A DNA stretch of 64,000 bases. Source: Geosiphon pyriformis (lineage: Eukaryota; Glomeromycota; Glomeromycetes; Archaeosporales; Geosiphonaceae). A model generated the notes under the pieces. It searched no databases. It was given only the letters and a program-made list of their open reading frames with translations, and had not been told where the DNA came from. Each line of letters begins with the position of its first letter. The stretch's first letter is position 1. Shown piece by piece: positions 19,641 through 30,960 of the stretch. The position numbers and the translations under genes are program-made. The DNA is taken from positions 432,984 to 496,983 of the forward strand of contig JAAOMT010000200.1 in NCBI GenBank assembly GCA_016748015.1, given 5' to 3'.

Positions 19641-21829
19641 GAATTTGGGTTTTGGGTGGAACCAGTACCCAGATTCTGCTGTCAAGAGCCTGGTAGTTAG
19701 TGAAAGGAGCTGGAGATCAGTTGATGAACAACTATCACCAATCTCCAGTTTTGAGTGATTTTAGATCTTGGGTTTCCTAATGTCATTTGAGTGGGGTTTT
19801 GGAGTGGTGTTTGAATTGGTTGTTGGGGATAAATTATTTGGGGCTGTGGCTGATAAATTACCAGTGGCTGCAGTTGATAAATTAGAGGTTGATATACTGG
19901 TGGTTGATAGATTGATTGCTGCATTAATGGCAGGTAAATGGTTTGATATTGGTCTTGATTTGGATAGTAATTCTAAGTCTAAAATCTGCAATTAGGGTTT
20001 TGATATTGATTTCCTGATCATGAATTGTTGCTATAAAATTGACAGTTGGCTCTAATGTGACCTTGTTTACCACAGTTGTGGCAAACATGCATTTTTGGCT
20101 GCCATGGCTGATTGAATAATGATGATGACAATAATGTTGATAGATGCAGTTGATTTTGGAAATGATTTGTGTTTCCTGAATTATTGCATCATTGTGGTGA
20201 TTAATAGATTGCACAATTGTTAACTAAGTATCCCTCTAGTTTCTGATTGATTGTATCACTGAATTGTTTTAATTTAGAATTCAAGTCAGATGATCTATTC
20301 ATCACTAAATTTACAGCTTGGGCATGGTTGGCTTCTAGCTCAGCTGCTTCAAAATTCCTGGCGTGGGTAATAGTGGTTGAGAGGTCAACTGGATGCATTA
20401 GATGTACTTACTGAAGGATGTTACTGTGCAATCTTCTAATGAACTGGTTCAAGATCTGTGGTACTGTAAAGTAATCAGCTTGGATTGCCTGAATTTGGTA
20501 CAGATTTTTATGGAAGTGTCCCAAGTAAGTGGTGACTGCTTCTGTGTTCCTTTGTTTGATGGTAGTGAATGTATTGGTCAAGCAATTGATATTATTGTTA
20601 TTACTAAAGTATCTCAAGAATTCTGTTTTGAACTTATTGAAGGTTTGTGGTTTGGTGGCTAGGCTCTGATACCACAAGTTGGTAGTATCTTTGAGAAAAT
20701 AAGGGATTGCTTGAAGGGCTCTACTGTCATTCTATTCATTGGCCACTATGGCTTTTTCAACATTGTTGAGCCATATTTGGGTGTCATCTTCTTCACCAGT
20801 AAAATTGTCAAGTTTTGCAATTGATGTGTAGACCATTGGATCTAAGTTGAGTTGTTGTGGTGGTAGTTGAAGTGGTTGTTGTTGTACAGGTTATTGGGGT
20901 GGTAGTTAAAGTGGTAGTTGTAGAGATTCGGCTATTGAATTAATCAGTAGTTGATTAATGACAATTACTAAAGGTAAGTTTTGTTGATTTATTAAATCAG
21001 GGTTTTAATTATCTTGAGTTGGCAGTGTCTAAATATTCAGAGTTTTGATTTCCAGATTTTCTGGGTTTAAATTTTGCTGGGTTTGAAGATTCAGGGTTTC
21101 AAATTCCAGGTTTTCAGCAATCGGGTTCTGGTAAGTGAATTTTTGATCTTCAGCTTCTTCTTTTTCCTCTTCTTCTGATTCTGTTACTTCTCACAGATCA
21201 GAAATTCCAAAATCTGGGGGAAATAATGGCGATCAGAGTCCTGATGGCATTGATAATTGCAAGTTAAATCCTTTAAAATACACACTATATGGTCTTAATA
21301 ACTCTGCTTTCCTTTGTTTACTTTGGAATAGGAATCGTCCAAATATTAATGTCATGTTTGATGTGGCCACGCCAGTAAATGTAATATTAATAGCACTTCT
21401 GGGTGTATAATGGTATGATGGATTAGTTGAGGACTCAACTCTTGTTTTCTTTCAAGTAGGTGGTTGTATTCTTTTGGGTATTACTGCTGGTGTTTGCAGT
21501 TTTTTTTTGTCTTTGCTCGCATAAGTAATGGAATATCTTTGCTGTGTGTGATGTTCAATTTCTTTGTTGATTTTCATAATAATGGAGGCGAAATTGTGAT
21601 TTGTTGGCAGGTTAGTATTTTGAATTAATTCACTGTAAAAGGCTTTTCTTGCCGATTCGATATTTACTGGTGTTCTTAACAAATGGGCAATTTTTTCATT
21701 AATGTAGAAATTGAAAGCTAATTCTACTAATATGTGGTTGTGATTTAATTTCAAATGTTGACAGTAGTGTTGAAATAAGGATTTCGTGAATCTTAGATGG
21801 TTTGTTCCTATGTTTTCTGATTCTGCCAC
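19641..21829 (-). pseudogene. E1 gag, decayed
   Basis: The start MAESENIG at 21,829 is likely, being the same N-terminus as in E0 and close to the primer site. A 125-codon open stretch follows (SLFQHYCQHLKLNHNHILVE). A low-complexity Gln/Pro region carries many stops (about 20,850-21,200). The capsid block is at 20,677-20,408 (ATKPQTFNKFKTEFLRYFSN, LGHFHKNLYQIQAIQADYFT, LNQFIRRL). The knuckle VCHNCGKQGHIRANC is near 20,040-20,090, and a Pro/Gln/Tyr-rich tail leads to protease. Typical Ty3-type Gag layout, inactive. Confidence 0.8.
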
Positions 21830-21869
21830 TTTTAGATTTATGTTGATGTTGGTTCTCTGTAGGATTATA

Positions 21870-21888
21870 CTTCACAGGGAGCACCAAA
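21870..21888 (-). other. E1 primer-binding site
   Basis: On the minus strand TTTGGTGCTCCCTGTGAAG adjoins the 5' LTR. It predicts priming by a tRNA ending about CACAGGGAGCACCA, so an acceptor stem starting GCUCCCU. The same site recurs in E0, E3 and E5. Confidence 0.65.
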
Positions 21889-22327
21889 TATTACAGGTGA
21901 CTAATTCTGGTGTTGGATTAAATAACAAACCCATAATTTGGTGCTCAAATCTAGTTGCAGTTGATAGTGATCTGAAGGTTTGTGTCTAAAAGGTTTGTAT
22001 TCAAAGGATTTGGTTGAGTTCTTTGTATAATGAACAAAAATTCAATGGTAATAGTTTTATCTTTAGCTTCCCAAAACTACAGTTTCATCAATTTTTTTTT
22101 CAGCTTAATGGCTGGTATTCCTCCCAGTAAGCTATTTTCAATCGAGTGTTCTATCCTTATTTCTGGGTCTTTTACCAGTTACATTTATCCTGATGTCAGT
22201 ACCCTGTGCATTAATCCTCAATAGAATTAGTAAACAACAATAAAATCAAAGCAAAAAATAAAAAAATAAAAAGAAAATAAAGAAAGAAAAGAAATAAGCC
22301 AAGGTAATTTACAAGTTAGTATTCCAT

Positions 22328-22352
22328 CAATAGCCATGATTAAAAGCTATTG
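22328..22352 (-). other. Conserved LTR stem (CAATAGC/GCTATTG) in E1 5' LTR
   Basis: Arms CAATAGC (22,328-22,334) and GCTATTG (22,346-22,352) pair fully around 11 bases. The same stem, with different base pairs, occurs at 53,124-53,148, 63,151-63,175, 42,999-43,023, 27,283-27,307 and 26,076-26,098. It lies downstream of the TATA box in the transcribed direction. Confidence 0.75.
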
Positions 22353-22376
22353 TTCCAGTGTGGTTAAGTATCAATT

Positions 22377-22401
22377 ACTATCAACACTTCATGTTGATAG
22401 T
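22377..22401 (-). other. Perfect 10-bp hairpin in E1 5' LTR, loop CTTCA
   Basis: ACTATCAACA (22,377-22,386), loop CTTCA, TGTTGATAGT (22,392-22,401). The partner LTR has the reverse-complement loop. E0 has a 7-bp version (TATCAAC/GTTGATA, 26,126-26,146) with another loop. Confidence 0.85.
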
Positions 22402-22721
22402 GGCAGTGGATTTAAGATAACAAACAGGTATTTATTTGTGGTTTGGAAAGTTGTTCAGATAAAATCTAAACTGAAAGGTCTGTCTTTTTAGCTTCTAATC
22501 CTATTGCTATATATACATAATTGAGATTCCTCAATTCCTCAATTCTTTACAACAGGAATCCTGCAATTCCTTTGAAAGGAATCCTAGAATTCTGGAATCC
22601 TGCAGTTTCTTGTAAGAATCCTCTAATTTCTGGAATCCTGGAATTCCACATTTTACTATGTTTACTTCTGATTGGTTAATAACTATACTAATATATATTC
22701 TCTATATTTCTATGAGTAACA

Positions 22722-23640
22722 ATGTGCATATAATTGTTCCCAGCCACTGGTTATTTCTTCTGTAACTGTGGTTTTTTTAGGTTTGTTTTCTTCTTTTCCT
22801 TTTCTTTTGTTATCTCAAAAGAGTACTAGTGGTAATTCATTGTGATTAGTGTTAGCCCATAAAACTTGGTAGACTTTCCAAGTAGGTTTTTCTTTTTTTT
22901 CTTTAAATTTTATGAGTAGTATTGGTGTTGTGTTTGTCCAAAAGTAACTGCACATGACTGGTACATGTGTATATTGTCTGTTCTGGCTGAGTTGTAATTT
23001 TTGGGTGGTCCAGTTAAGCACAGCATTGGTTTTAAACAACCAGTTATTACCAACTAGTGTTTGGTATTAGGTGGCTTCTATTACTAGGACTTTGATTAAT
23101 ATAGTGATGCCATTGACTTCAAAAGAAAAGTCATTAATCTTGCCAATAGGAGTCTTTGTGGCTCCATTAGCCATAATAATCTTGATGTTGACAGCACAAT
23201 CAACTTGGTAACCTAATTGGTCCATAAGTTGTCATATAATGATGCTGCCAGCTAATCCACTATCAAAAATAAGCTTGATAAAATAACCATTAACTTTGGC
23301 ATTTGTATACATAACAGTAATAAGTTTGGTATCAAGCATAGCTCTATTAAACAATAAGACTGGTGTCATTTTCTCAAGTTTGAAGGGAAAAATTGCTATT
23401 AAAGATTCATTATTGGTAATGGTGGCTGGAGATATGTTACTGATAAGTAGTTGTTTTTGGTTGGGTTTTGTTTTATTGGATAAGATGTTTTCTGGAGTTA
23501 CCAAAAGACTTAAATAGTATTGGGAATTTGAATTTTGGGTGTATCTGGTTTTTGAATTCCACTGGTGTGATCCTGATAACTGGTTTAATGAGCTGGAAAT
23601 TGGTTGATGAACAACTATTGCCAATCTCCAGTTTTGAGTA
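22722..23640 (-). pseudogene. E0 aspartic protease and start of the cysteine-rich tether
   Basis: The minus strand from 23,624 reads LSLLVTPENIL, FPFKLEKMTPVLLFN, VMYTNAKVNGYF, then LIFDSGLAGSIII with the active Asp kept. The flap and C-terminal blocks follow with stops (near 23,215 and 23,070), then FKTNAVLNWTTQKLQLSQN, LLIKFKEKK and VYQVLWANTNHNELPLVLF. The Lys-rich tether runs to 22,726, where the ATGT duplication and E1 LTR begin. It continues in register at 2,699. Inactive. Confidence 0.8.
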
Positions 23641-25602
23641 ATCCTAAATCTGGAATTTCCTGATGTTATCTGAGCTGAGTTTGGTGGTGGTGTTAGAATT
23701 TGTTGAGATTGATATATTATTTGTGGCTGTGGTTGATAAATAACTGGTGCCAGAGTCTAATAAATGGGTGGTTAATAAATTAGTGGCTGTGTTATTAATA
23801 GGTAATTTGGTTGATATAGTATTGGGTTTGGTTGATTACTTGGAGTTTGAAACTGATGATTGGAGTTTCAATATTGACTTTCTGATTGTTAGTCATTTAA
23901 GTAATAGTAGCAGTCAATTTGCAGATGTTCTTGTTTACCACAGTAGTGGCAAACACATTTTCTGTTGCCACTGTTGATTGGTCGATAATAATAGATGTGA
24001 TTAATTTTGGAAATAATTAGGGTTTTTTTAATTATTGCATTATTGTAGAAGTTGATAAATTGTCTAATTGTTGTTAGCTAAGTATCTTTCTAATTTCTGA
24101 TTAATTGAATCACTAAATTGCTTCAATTTGGAATCCAAGTCAGATGATCTATTCATTACTAGATTTATGGCTTGGACATAGTTGATTTCTAATTCAGCAG
24201 CTTCAAAATCTCTGACATAAGTAACTGTGGCTTAAAGGTCTGTTAAATGTAATAAGTGTACCCATTAGAGAATACTACTGTGCAGGCCTCGAATAAATTG
24301 ATTTAAGATTTGTAGTGCAGTAAAATAATCAGCTTGTATTGCTTGAATTTGGCACAGATTTCTGTGGAAATATTCCAAGTAAGTAGTAATTGCTTCAGTT
24401 TTCTCTTGCTTAATGATAGTAAAAGTGTTGGCTAAATAGTTGATGCTATTATTATTGCTGAAATATTGTAAGAATTCAAGCTTAAATGCATTGAAATTTT
24501 GGGGTTTGTTAACCAAGCTTTGATATCATGAGTTGGTAATATCTTAGAAAAAGTATGAAATAGCTTGTATGGCTTTGGCATTATTCTATTTATTGGCTGT
24601 AATGGCTTTTTTTATATTGTTCAGCCACACTTGCACATCATCTTCTTTGTCAATAAACTTTTCAAGTTTAGCAATAGATGCATATGCTATTGGTTGTTAT
24701 TGTGGCAGTTGTTAAAATAGTTATTGCAGTTACTATTAAGGTAGTACTTACAGCTATTGAATTGGTTCAGCAATTGGTTCAATTGGTGGCTAATTAATTA
24801 TGATTACTGTAGGTAAATGTTGATTAATTATGTTAGGGTTTGCATTGTTTTGATTTTTCTAAGTTTGAATATTTAGGGTTTGATTTTCTGAGTTTTCTGA
24901 AATTGGGTTTTGGTAATTAAATTCTTAATCTTCATTTTCTTTCTTTTCTAATTCTGTCACTTCCCAAGGACTTGTGGTTCCAAAATCTGGTTAAGGTGGC
25001 AATGATCAAAATTTTAATGAAGTCAGTGATCACAATTTAAATTCTTCAAAATAATTGCTGTAGGTTCCTAATAATTCTGTTTTCTTTTGTTTACTTTAAA
25101 ATAGAAATTGAACTAATGATGGTTTTATGTTTAAGGTGGATGCATCTGGTAATAAAATGTTGATAGTACTTCTGGGTGTATAGTGATATAATAAGTTGGT
25201 TGGGAATTCTACTCTTGTTTTTTTCCAAGTAGGTAGTTGTATTTTTTGAAGTGTTATTACTGGTGTTTGCAGTTTTTCTTTGCCTTTGTTTGCATAGGTA
25301 ATTGGGTATCTTTGTTGAGTGTGATGTTTAATTTTTCTATTAATTTCAGTGAAAATTGTTGTGAAATTATAATTTGCTAGTAGGCTGGTATTTTGAATTA
25401 ATTTGTTGTAAAAATTTCCTCTTGCAAAGTTGGTTTTTACTGATACTCCTAGCAAATATAAAATTCTTTTGTTGATGTAGAAATTGAAGGCTAATTCTGC
25501 TAATAGATGGTTGTTGGTTAATTCCAAATGTTGACAGTAGTGTTGGAATAAGGAGTTGGCAAATCCTAAATGGTTTGCCCCTATTTTTTCTAATTCTGCC
25601 AC
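23641..25602 (-). pseudogene. E0 gag, decayed
   Basis: A 168-codon N-terminal open stretch starts MAELEKIGANHLG at 25,602 (SLFQHYCQHLELTNNHLLAE). A stop-rich low-complexity region follows. The capsid block at 24,516-24,265 has KPQNFNAFKLEFLQYFSN, LEYFHRNLCQIQAIQADYFT and LNQFIRGL. The knuckle VCHYCGKQEHLQIDC is near 23,930-23,960. It is closely related to E1 gag, with the same start and the same distance from the primer site. Not functional. Confidence 0.8.
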
Positions 25603-25646
25603 TTTTAGATAGTTGTTGGTTAGTACTGGTTCTTTGTAAGATTATA

Positions 25647-25665
25647 TCTCACAGAGAGCACCAAA
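25647..25665 (-). other. E0 primer-binding site
   Basis: The minus strand reads TTTGGTGCTCTCTGTGAG directly inside the 5' LTR, one transition away from the E1 site. Confidence 0.6.
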
Positions 25666-26512
25666 TATTACAGATGAATATTTGGGGTCTCAAGTCAAAT
25701 AACAAACTCATAACTTGGTACTAATAGCTGATCTAATTGTTATAATCTGAAGGTTTTGGTTGAGTTTTTTGTATAATAGACAGAGATTTGATAATGTTGC
25801 TGTAGTTGATGAATAGTTTTCCCAATTTTTTTTTTCAGCTTAGTGGCTGGTTTATTCTGGCATTCGTGCCCTTCTGGTAAGCTATTTGTTAATATATATC
25901 TAATATTATCCTTCTTTTGGGTCTTTTACCAAACTATTCATGACATCAATAATTCAGCACTTAATCCTTAATCAATTAGTAAACACAACAAAATAAAGAA
26001 AAAAAAATAAAAGAGATAAAGAAAAATAAAAATAAAAAAAATAAGCCAAGGCAATTTGCAAGTTAGTATCCTATAAATAGCCATAATCAAGAGCTATTAT
26101 TCTAGTGTGATTAAATATTGATTATTATCAACATAGAAAGTTGATAGTAGAGAATATATTTGAGATAGTGAATAATTATTTATTGATATTTGTAATATGG
26201 AAGGCTGCTTAGATTAAATCTAAACTAAAAAGTCTGTTTTTTTTATTTCTAATGCTACTGCTATATATACATAATTGAGATTTCTCAATTCCTCAATTTT
26301 TTATACCAGAAATCTTAGAATTTCTAAAATCCTGCAATTTTTTGAAAGGAATTCTGGAATTCTGGAGTTCTATAATTCCTTATATAAAAATCCTGAAATT
26401 CTTGGAATTCTGCAATTTCTTTAAAAAAAATCCTGGAATTCTACATTTATTATGGCTACTTTTGATTGGCTAATTTATATGCTAATATATTTCCTATATT
26501 CTATAAGTAACA
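25666..26512 (-). repeat. E0 5' LTR
   Basis: An 847-bp LTR, TATTACAGATG to GTAACA on plus, related to the E1 and E4 LTRs. It has a TATATATACATA box near 26,260, degenerate GGAATTCTGGAATTC repeats downstream on plus, and both hairpins in weaker form. To its right lies an E3-family LTR that it interrupts. Its own 3' partner is not in the window. Confidence 0.85.
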
Positions 26513-27798
26513 ACATAAAGTCCACAAAGTTTGAGAACATGAATTTGTGATTCTGATTTCTTAATAATTGATTTATTTCAGAAAATGAAGATGAAATAGA
26601 ATAAATAATGGAAGGGGTAAGAATATTTGATTTTTGTTTAGTGGTTTATATCTAGATGTCTCTTTTTTTAACTTCTATAATTACTCATTTTTATACATTC
26701 TTTTGGTTTTACAGGATTGTTTTTGATTGTTTTTATTATTACTAGCTATTGTTTTACTATTTCTGTTATTGCTTCATTCTTTTATGTTATTCCTAGTTAT
26801 ACTATATTATAATATGCTATCTGGTGTTATTACATATTATTCTGTATTATTTTATATTATAACATATTATCTTGTATTATTCTAAGTTATAACATATTAT
26901 CTAATATTATTGTACTGTTACAGATAATTTTTAAGTGTCTTGGTGGGTGATTTCTGAAGATTGTTTATATCTAAAGGTTTTGGTTGGGTTTTTTGTATAA
27001 TAAACAGAGATTCAATGATTGTTTTCAGTAGTCTTTTGGAATTGCAATTCTGTTAATTCTTTTTTCAGCTTAATGGCCAGCAATTCTCTGGTAAGTAATC
27101 TTTAATCTTAATTTGTTTTACCCTTTTGCAGGGGTTTTTTACTAGGCAATCTTTAACATCAATAATTCAGTGCTTAATTCTTTTAATTAGTTTAGTGAAC
27201 AACAAAAGAAAATAAAATAAAAGAAAGAAAATAAAAGAAAATAAAGAAATAAAGAAAATAAAATAAAAAATAAGTGTCTTGTCAATAGCTATAATTAAGA
27301 GCTATTGTGCCAGCAAATTAAGTAGTAAATAATAACATGGATTTAAGAATAATAGATAATTTTATTAATATGAGAGTGATTTCACTTTAAGTTATAGTAT
27401 TCTATCTTTTGAAGGAAGGGTATTTAATAATTATGACCTGCAAGTCTAATTGACTTTGAGTCTTCTTGACTAATTTTCTAGCTTTTGATACTACTGCTAT
27501 ATATACATAAATTTTATTGTATGAAATTTCTTGAATTTTTTAATTCTCTAGCCAGAAATTCTGCAATTTTTGGAATTCTGCAATTTCTTATACAAGAATC
27601 CTATAATTTTGGAATCCTGCAATTTTTCTGAAAAAAATCCTGGAATTCCATTTTTATTATATCTATTCTGATTGGCTAATTTATGTACTAATATTTAATT
27701 CCTATATTCTATGAATAATAGTGTACTATTCTGTATTATGTTACATTTTGGTCATGTTTTCTTTATAACTTTGGATCAGTTTTTTTACTTGGATAACA
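26513..27798 (-). repeat. E3-family LTR remnant, interrupted on the left by E0 and internally by a solo LTR
   Basis: From 26,513 the sequence matches the E3 LTR from its middle (CACGAAGTTTGAGAACATG-like) through the TGTTAT array to 26,915. It resumes at 27,721 with the last part (TTACATTTTGGTCATG) and ends GATAACA at 27,798. E4 internal sequence starts at 27,799, so this LTR was inserted in E4. No E3-type internal sequence adjoins it, so it was probably a solo LTR before E0 landed in it. Confidence 0.8.
26916..27720 (-). repeat. Solo LTR (E1/E4-related subfamily) inside the E3-family LTR
   Basis: TGTTACAGATAATTT to GAATAATA (ancestral GAGTAACA), 805 bp, of the same subfamily as the solo LTR at 42,576-43,489. 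It is flanked by GTAC and GTGT, which would be one 4-bp duplication (GCGC) after C/T and G/A change. The CAATAGCT/AGCTATTG stem is at 27,283-27,307. Confidence 0.75.
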
Positions 27799-28463
27799 TT
27801 GTCTTTCATGAAAGCTTGGGTCACACCCAATAAAGATTACTAGACACAAATCCACTATTACTGTAAACCATGTTACTATAAATGCTATGGCTATCTAAAA
27901 CACCAAGAAAAGTAGGACAACAAACTATGTCTTGCTTATGGTAAATAATTATTTAATGAAGAAATATAGAATGACATTCCTAGTCAAGGAGGAATGTGTG
28001 ACACTTTGTGCCAGTACACCATCCTTATAAGTGACTGGGTGAGTCATGGAATGCTAATAACTGCCACCTGACATTGAGCAATCTCTCGCTTAGATAGTTA
28101 TTCACACAATGAAGACAAAATTTGGAGAATAGCAACTGCTAAAGTCAAAAGTACAACACCCAATAAAATATTGGAAATCAAGAACAATCCACCAGAACCA
28201 GTAGAAATAATTCACATTCCTAACTCTAATACTTTTTTGGATGTTGAAACTGGTTCAGAAGAATTTTACAACTACTACCAAAACTTGGCACTAATTAGAA
28301 AAGAGCAAAAACAGTGTTTAGAACAATTAAACATCTAATTATGTGACTATTGTTTAATTCTATGTGACTTTCAATATTGTAATAAGTGTGATTTCATTTA
28401 CAATCTACCATCATATATAATCTACACAATCTTAAAAAAAAAAAACTAATTAGCAACTATGCA
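27799..28463 (+). pseudogene. E4 cysteine-rich module
   Basis: The plus-strand reading gives HYYCKPCYYKC, NKLCLAY, NDIPSQGGMCDTLC and QYTILISDWVSHGM, then a helix region. The second cluster is LCDYCLILCDFQYCNKCDF near 28,340-28,400, just before the dUTPase. Spacing matches the modules of E1, E2 and E3. About eight stops are present. It begins right at the end of the inserted LTR, so its first Cys pair is missing. Confidence 0.65.
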
Positions 28464-29150
28464 TTGAAATCAAAATCAATGTTTAATTTCGATTCAAACT
28501 TTAACAATGATAATAACAATAATGGTTCCAGCTTCATTCAAAATAACAACAATAATAACAATAATTTGAACTCCGATTTAAACTCTAAACAATACATTGT
28601 ATTTTTTGATCTTTTCAAGAAACAAAAACTCAAATGGTTTAGTGATAATAATGAAGATATTATGTCAAAATGTGTGCATGATACTAATGTAGAGTTTGAT
28701 CTGAGATATTTTGGAAAAGATGCCATTAAGTTGGAACCATATTTATGTATCTGTATTAATTTGAAAATAGCACTAAAAATTTCAACAACAACAATAGTGC
28801 AATTAACATTTAGAAGTAGTTTAGTGAAAAAAAAAATCAATATTAGAAAAAGAATAATTAACATAAAATATATAGAAAATATTATTGCAATTTTACAAAA
28901 TGATTTAGACAAGACCTATATCATAGAGCCAAATAAAAAGATAGCACAGACAATATTCCTGTCTCTGGTCAAAATAGCTTAGTTAGTATTAATAAGAAAC
29001 AGGAAAAAATTAAAAATTATAGCTAAAGGGATTAATGGATTCAGATCTACAGATAGAATAGATGTACCAGTCAATATAGCAGAGAAAAAAATTATTGACA
29101 AAGGAGAAATTATCTCTACTCATCAATTAATCTCTATTCTGCTATATAAC
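28464..29150 (+). pseudogene. E4 dUTPase, decayed
   Basis: An Asn/Asp-rich N-terminal tract (NNDNNNNGSSFIQ) is followed by motif 1 VEFDLRYFGKDA, motif 2 FRSSLVKKK, motif 3 RKRIINIKYIENIIAIL (catalytic Asp now Asn, conserved Gly now Glu) and motif 4 NKKIAQTIFLSL. After a stop at 28,980, motif 5 remains as GINGFRSTDR. The first 172 codons are open, but several conserved glycines are gone, so no activity is expected. Confidence 0.85.
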
Positions 29151-29159
29151 CAGTATATA

Positions 29160-29455
29160 TTAGCCATAAAAAAGAGAATAAAGGATCAAGCTCAAATTTT
29201 TGAAGTGGAAACTACCATTTGTAAATCAGAAAAGATTGGATTCACCAATTTTTACATATTAGCCAAAAGCCTTAAATACATCAAAATCCCCATCTACAAT
29301 ATAATAGAAGATATTATTGAGATACCAAAAGAAACTACCATTAGTTATTTAAGCACTGAAGTTGAAAAACAACCACCAAATCCCATTTTAGACTTTCCAC
29401 AACTGTGTAAATATGTGGATATTACATTACAAACAATATATGGATGAAAAAAATG
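29160..29455 (+). pseudogene. E4 linker between dUTPase and RT
   Basis: An open 80-codon stretch has KSLKYIKIPIYN, EIPKETTISYLSTEVE, and ends LDFPQLCKYVDITLQTIYG. It is clearly the same module as 7,137-7,427 in E1. Conservation of the last block in three copies suggests it matters to the Pol polyprotein. Unknown role. Confidence 0.6.
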
Positions 29456-30960
29456 TTATTTGCTCCAACCAGAACAATTAAAACAGATAAACTTGGGAAA
29501 TTTAGATCCACTATAATATATACAGCTTAAGATATTACTCAACAACTTCAATAATATCTTTGCCAGTAAAAATAAATTTGGTAGAACTGATATAATCTAA
29601 CATCAAATTAAGATTGGAGACACAATGCCAATTAAACAAAAAACATACCAAATACTACCAATAAGCCATAAAATTATCTAATAAAAGATCAATTGAATGT
29701 TAAACAACAGGTTAATTCAATTATTAATGAATTCATAGTTGTTATCAGTAGTACTAGTCTGTAAAAAAAATGAGAAGATTTGCTTTTGTGTGGATTACAG
29801 AAAATTCAATGAAGTAACTCATGAAAACAATTACTTAACTCCACAAATTCAAGAATTATTTGATGCTTTTGGAGGAAAGAAATAGTTTTCAATATTGGAT
29901 CTAGATAGTAACTACTGGCAAGTAGCCATAAAACCAGAAGATAAAAAGAAAACTGTTTTTACAACCAGAGAAAGAAATTTTGAATTTAAAGTAATGTTAT
30001 TTGACTTAACTAATACACCAGCTACATTCCAATAGCTTATGGAAATTATTTATATTAGACTGCTATAAAAATTAATAGTGATTTACTTAGATAATACTAA
30101 CATATTTTTAAAAATATCTGACAACCATTTTCATTATCAAGTGTTTGAAAGACTGAGAAGAGCAGGGCTAAAGTTAAATACCACCAAATGTTTTTTTGGC
30201 AAAACAGAATTAAAATTTTTGAGATATATAGTGAGCAAAAATAGAATCAAGATGGATCCAAACAAGATTGAGATAGTAAAGATTTTTCTAGTACTGACAA
30301 ATTTAATAGAGCTACAAACATTCTTGGGATTTGCTGGATACTACTGCCACTTTATTCAGAATTTCTCAAAAATAGCTTAACCACTTTACTAGCTCCAAGC
30401 CAAAAATGTGAAATATAAATAGACAAAAACCCAGCAAGAAGCATTTAATATAATAAGAAAAAAACTTATTCAAATATTAGTATTAATTTATTTAAACTAC
30501 AGCAGACTATTTATGATCACCACCAATACATCAGGCCAAACATTGAGAACAGTACTATCTTAGAAAAAACCAGATAAAAAAAACATCTAATAGTATATAC
30601 TAGTCATAGCTTAAGTCCAGCTGAAAAAACTATAGAACTTTAACACTAGAATACTTGGCTATGTCATCAAATAAAAAGAATACTTGACTCAAAAGTTTGA
30701 TGTATACACTGATTACAAAGGATTGACTTTAATTTAAAAACAAAAATTTAGAGACAATTGCTATGCAAGATAGAAAATAGAACTTGCACCATTTAAATAT
30801 ACAGTATATTACAAAAAAAGAAAAAAAACAGAAATATTGATGGCTTGTCATAAATAAGACAAATCTAAAACCATTTCAATCCAAAAATATAACAAAAAAT
30901 GAATACACAAAAATATTGACAACTCCAACACTATATTAATACCCAGTAGTTTAAGGAGAA
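29456..30960 (+). pseudogene. E4 reverse transcriptase and RNase H, decayed
   Basis: Plus-strand blocks: LEQLKQINLGNLDPL-like start, FCVDYRKFNEV, LDLDSNYWQVAIKP, FTTRERNFEFKVMLF, LTNTPATFQ followed by TAG, and VIYLDNTNIF (YLDN for YLDD). CFFGKTELKFLRYIVSKNR and FLGFAGYYCHFIQNFSKIA follow. RNase H is faint (SGQTLRTVLS, YTDYKGLT near 30,700). Comparison with E1 shows TGG to TAG or TAA, GGG to AAC, and TCA to TTA, so mutation has hit both strands at C. Confidence 0.85.

Larger units (their letters stand above)
2700..22721 (-). mobile_element. Element E1: dUTPase-type Ty3/gypsy retrotransposon, nearly full length, interrupted by E2
   Basis: E1 is bounded by LTRs at 2,700-3,553 and 21,889-22,721, with TG...CA-type ends (TGTTAC...GTAACA). 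The 4-bp target duplication ATGT lies at 2,696-2,699 and 22,722-22,725. On the minus strand it holds primer site, gag, protease, cysteine-rich module, dUTPase, linker, RT, RNase H, integrase and an extra ORF. E2 (9,014-18,860) is inserted in the cysteine-rich module. The two E1 LTRs agree at roughly nine positions in ten by eye, with mostly transitions between them. Coding regions have many stops. Confidence 0.88.
21889..22721 (-). repeat. E1 5' LTR
   Basis: An 833-bp LTR, TATTACAGG (ancestral TGTTAC) to GTAACA on plus, followed by the ATGT duplication. It contains the TATA box (22,508-22,519), the U3 array (about 22,528-22,652), and two hairpins at 22,377-22,401 and 22,328-22,352. It is about 20 bp shorter than its partner at 2,700-3,553. 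Confidence 0.9.
989..26512 (-). mobile_element. Element E0: dUTPase-type Ty3/gypsy retrotransposon, truncated and interrupted by E1
   Basis: E0 is read on the minus strand from a 5' LTR (25,666-26,512) through primer site, gag, protease and half of the cysteine-rich module to 22,726. It resumes at 2,699 with the rest of that module, dUTPase and linker, down to 989. The gap is E1, flanked by ATGT on both sides. Removing E1 joins the two halves in register with the uninterrupted copies. RT, RNase H, integrase and 3' LTR are missing from 989 leftwards: they are inverted (1-988) and/or outside the window. The 5' LTR sits inside an older E3-family LTR. Every coding part has stops, so E0 is dead. 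Confidence 0.8.

Noticed and set aside
28538-28912. A 124-codon minus-strand open frame
   Set aside because: It is the antisense shadow of the E4 dUTPase; the plus strand carries the motifs.
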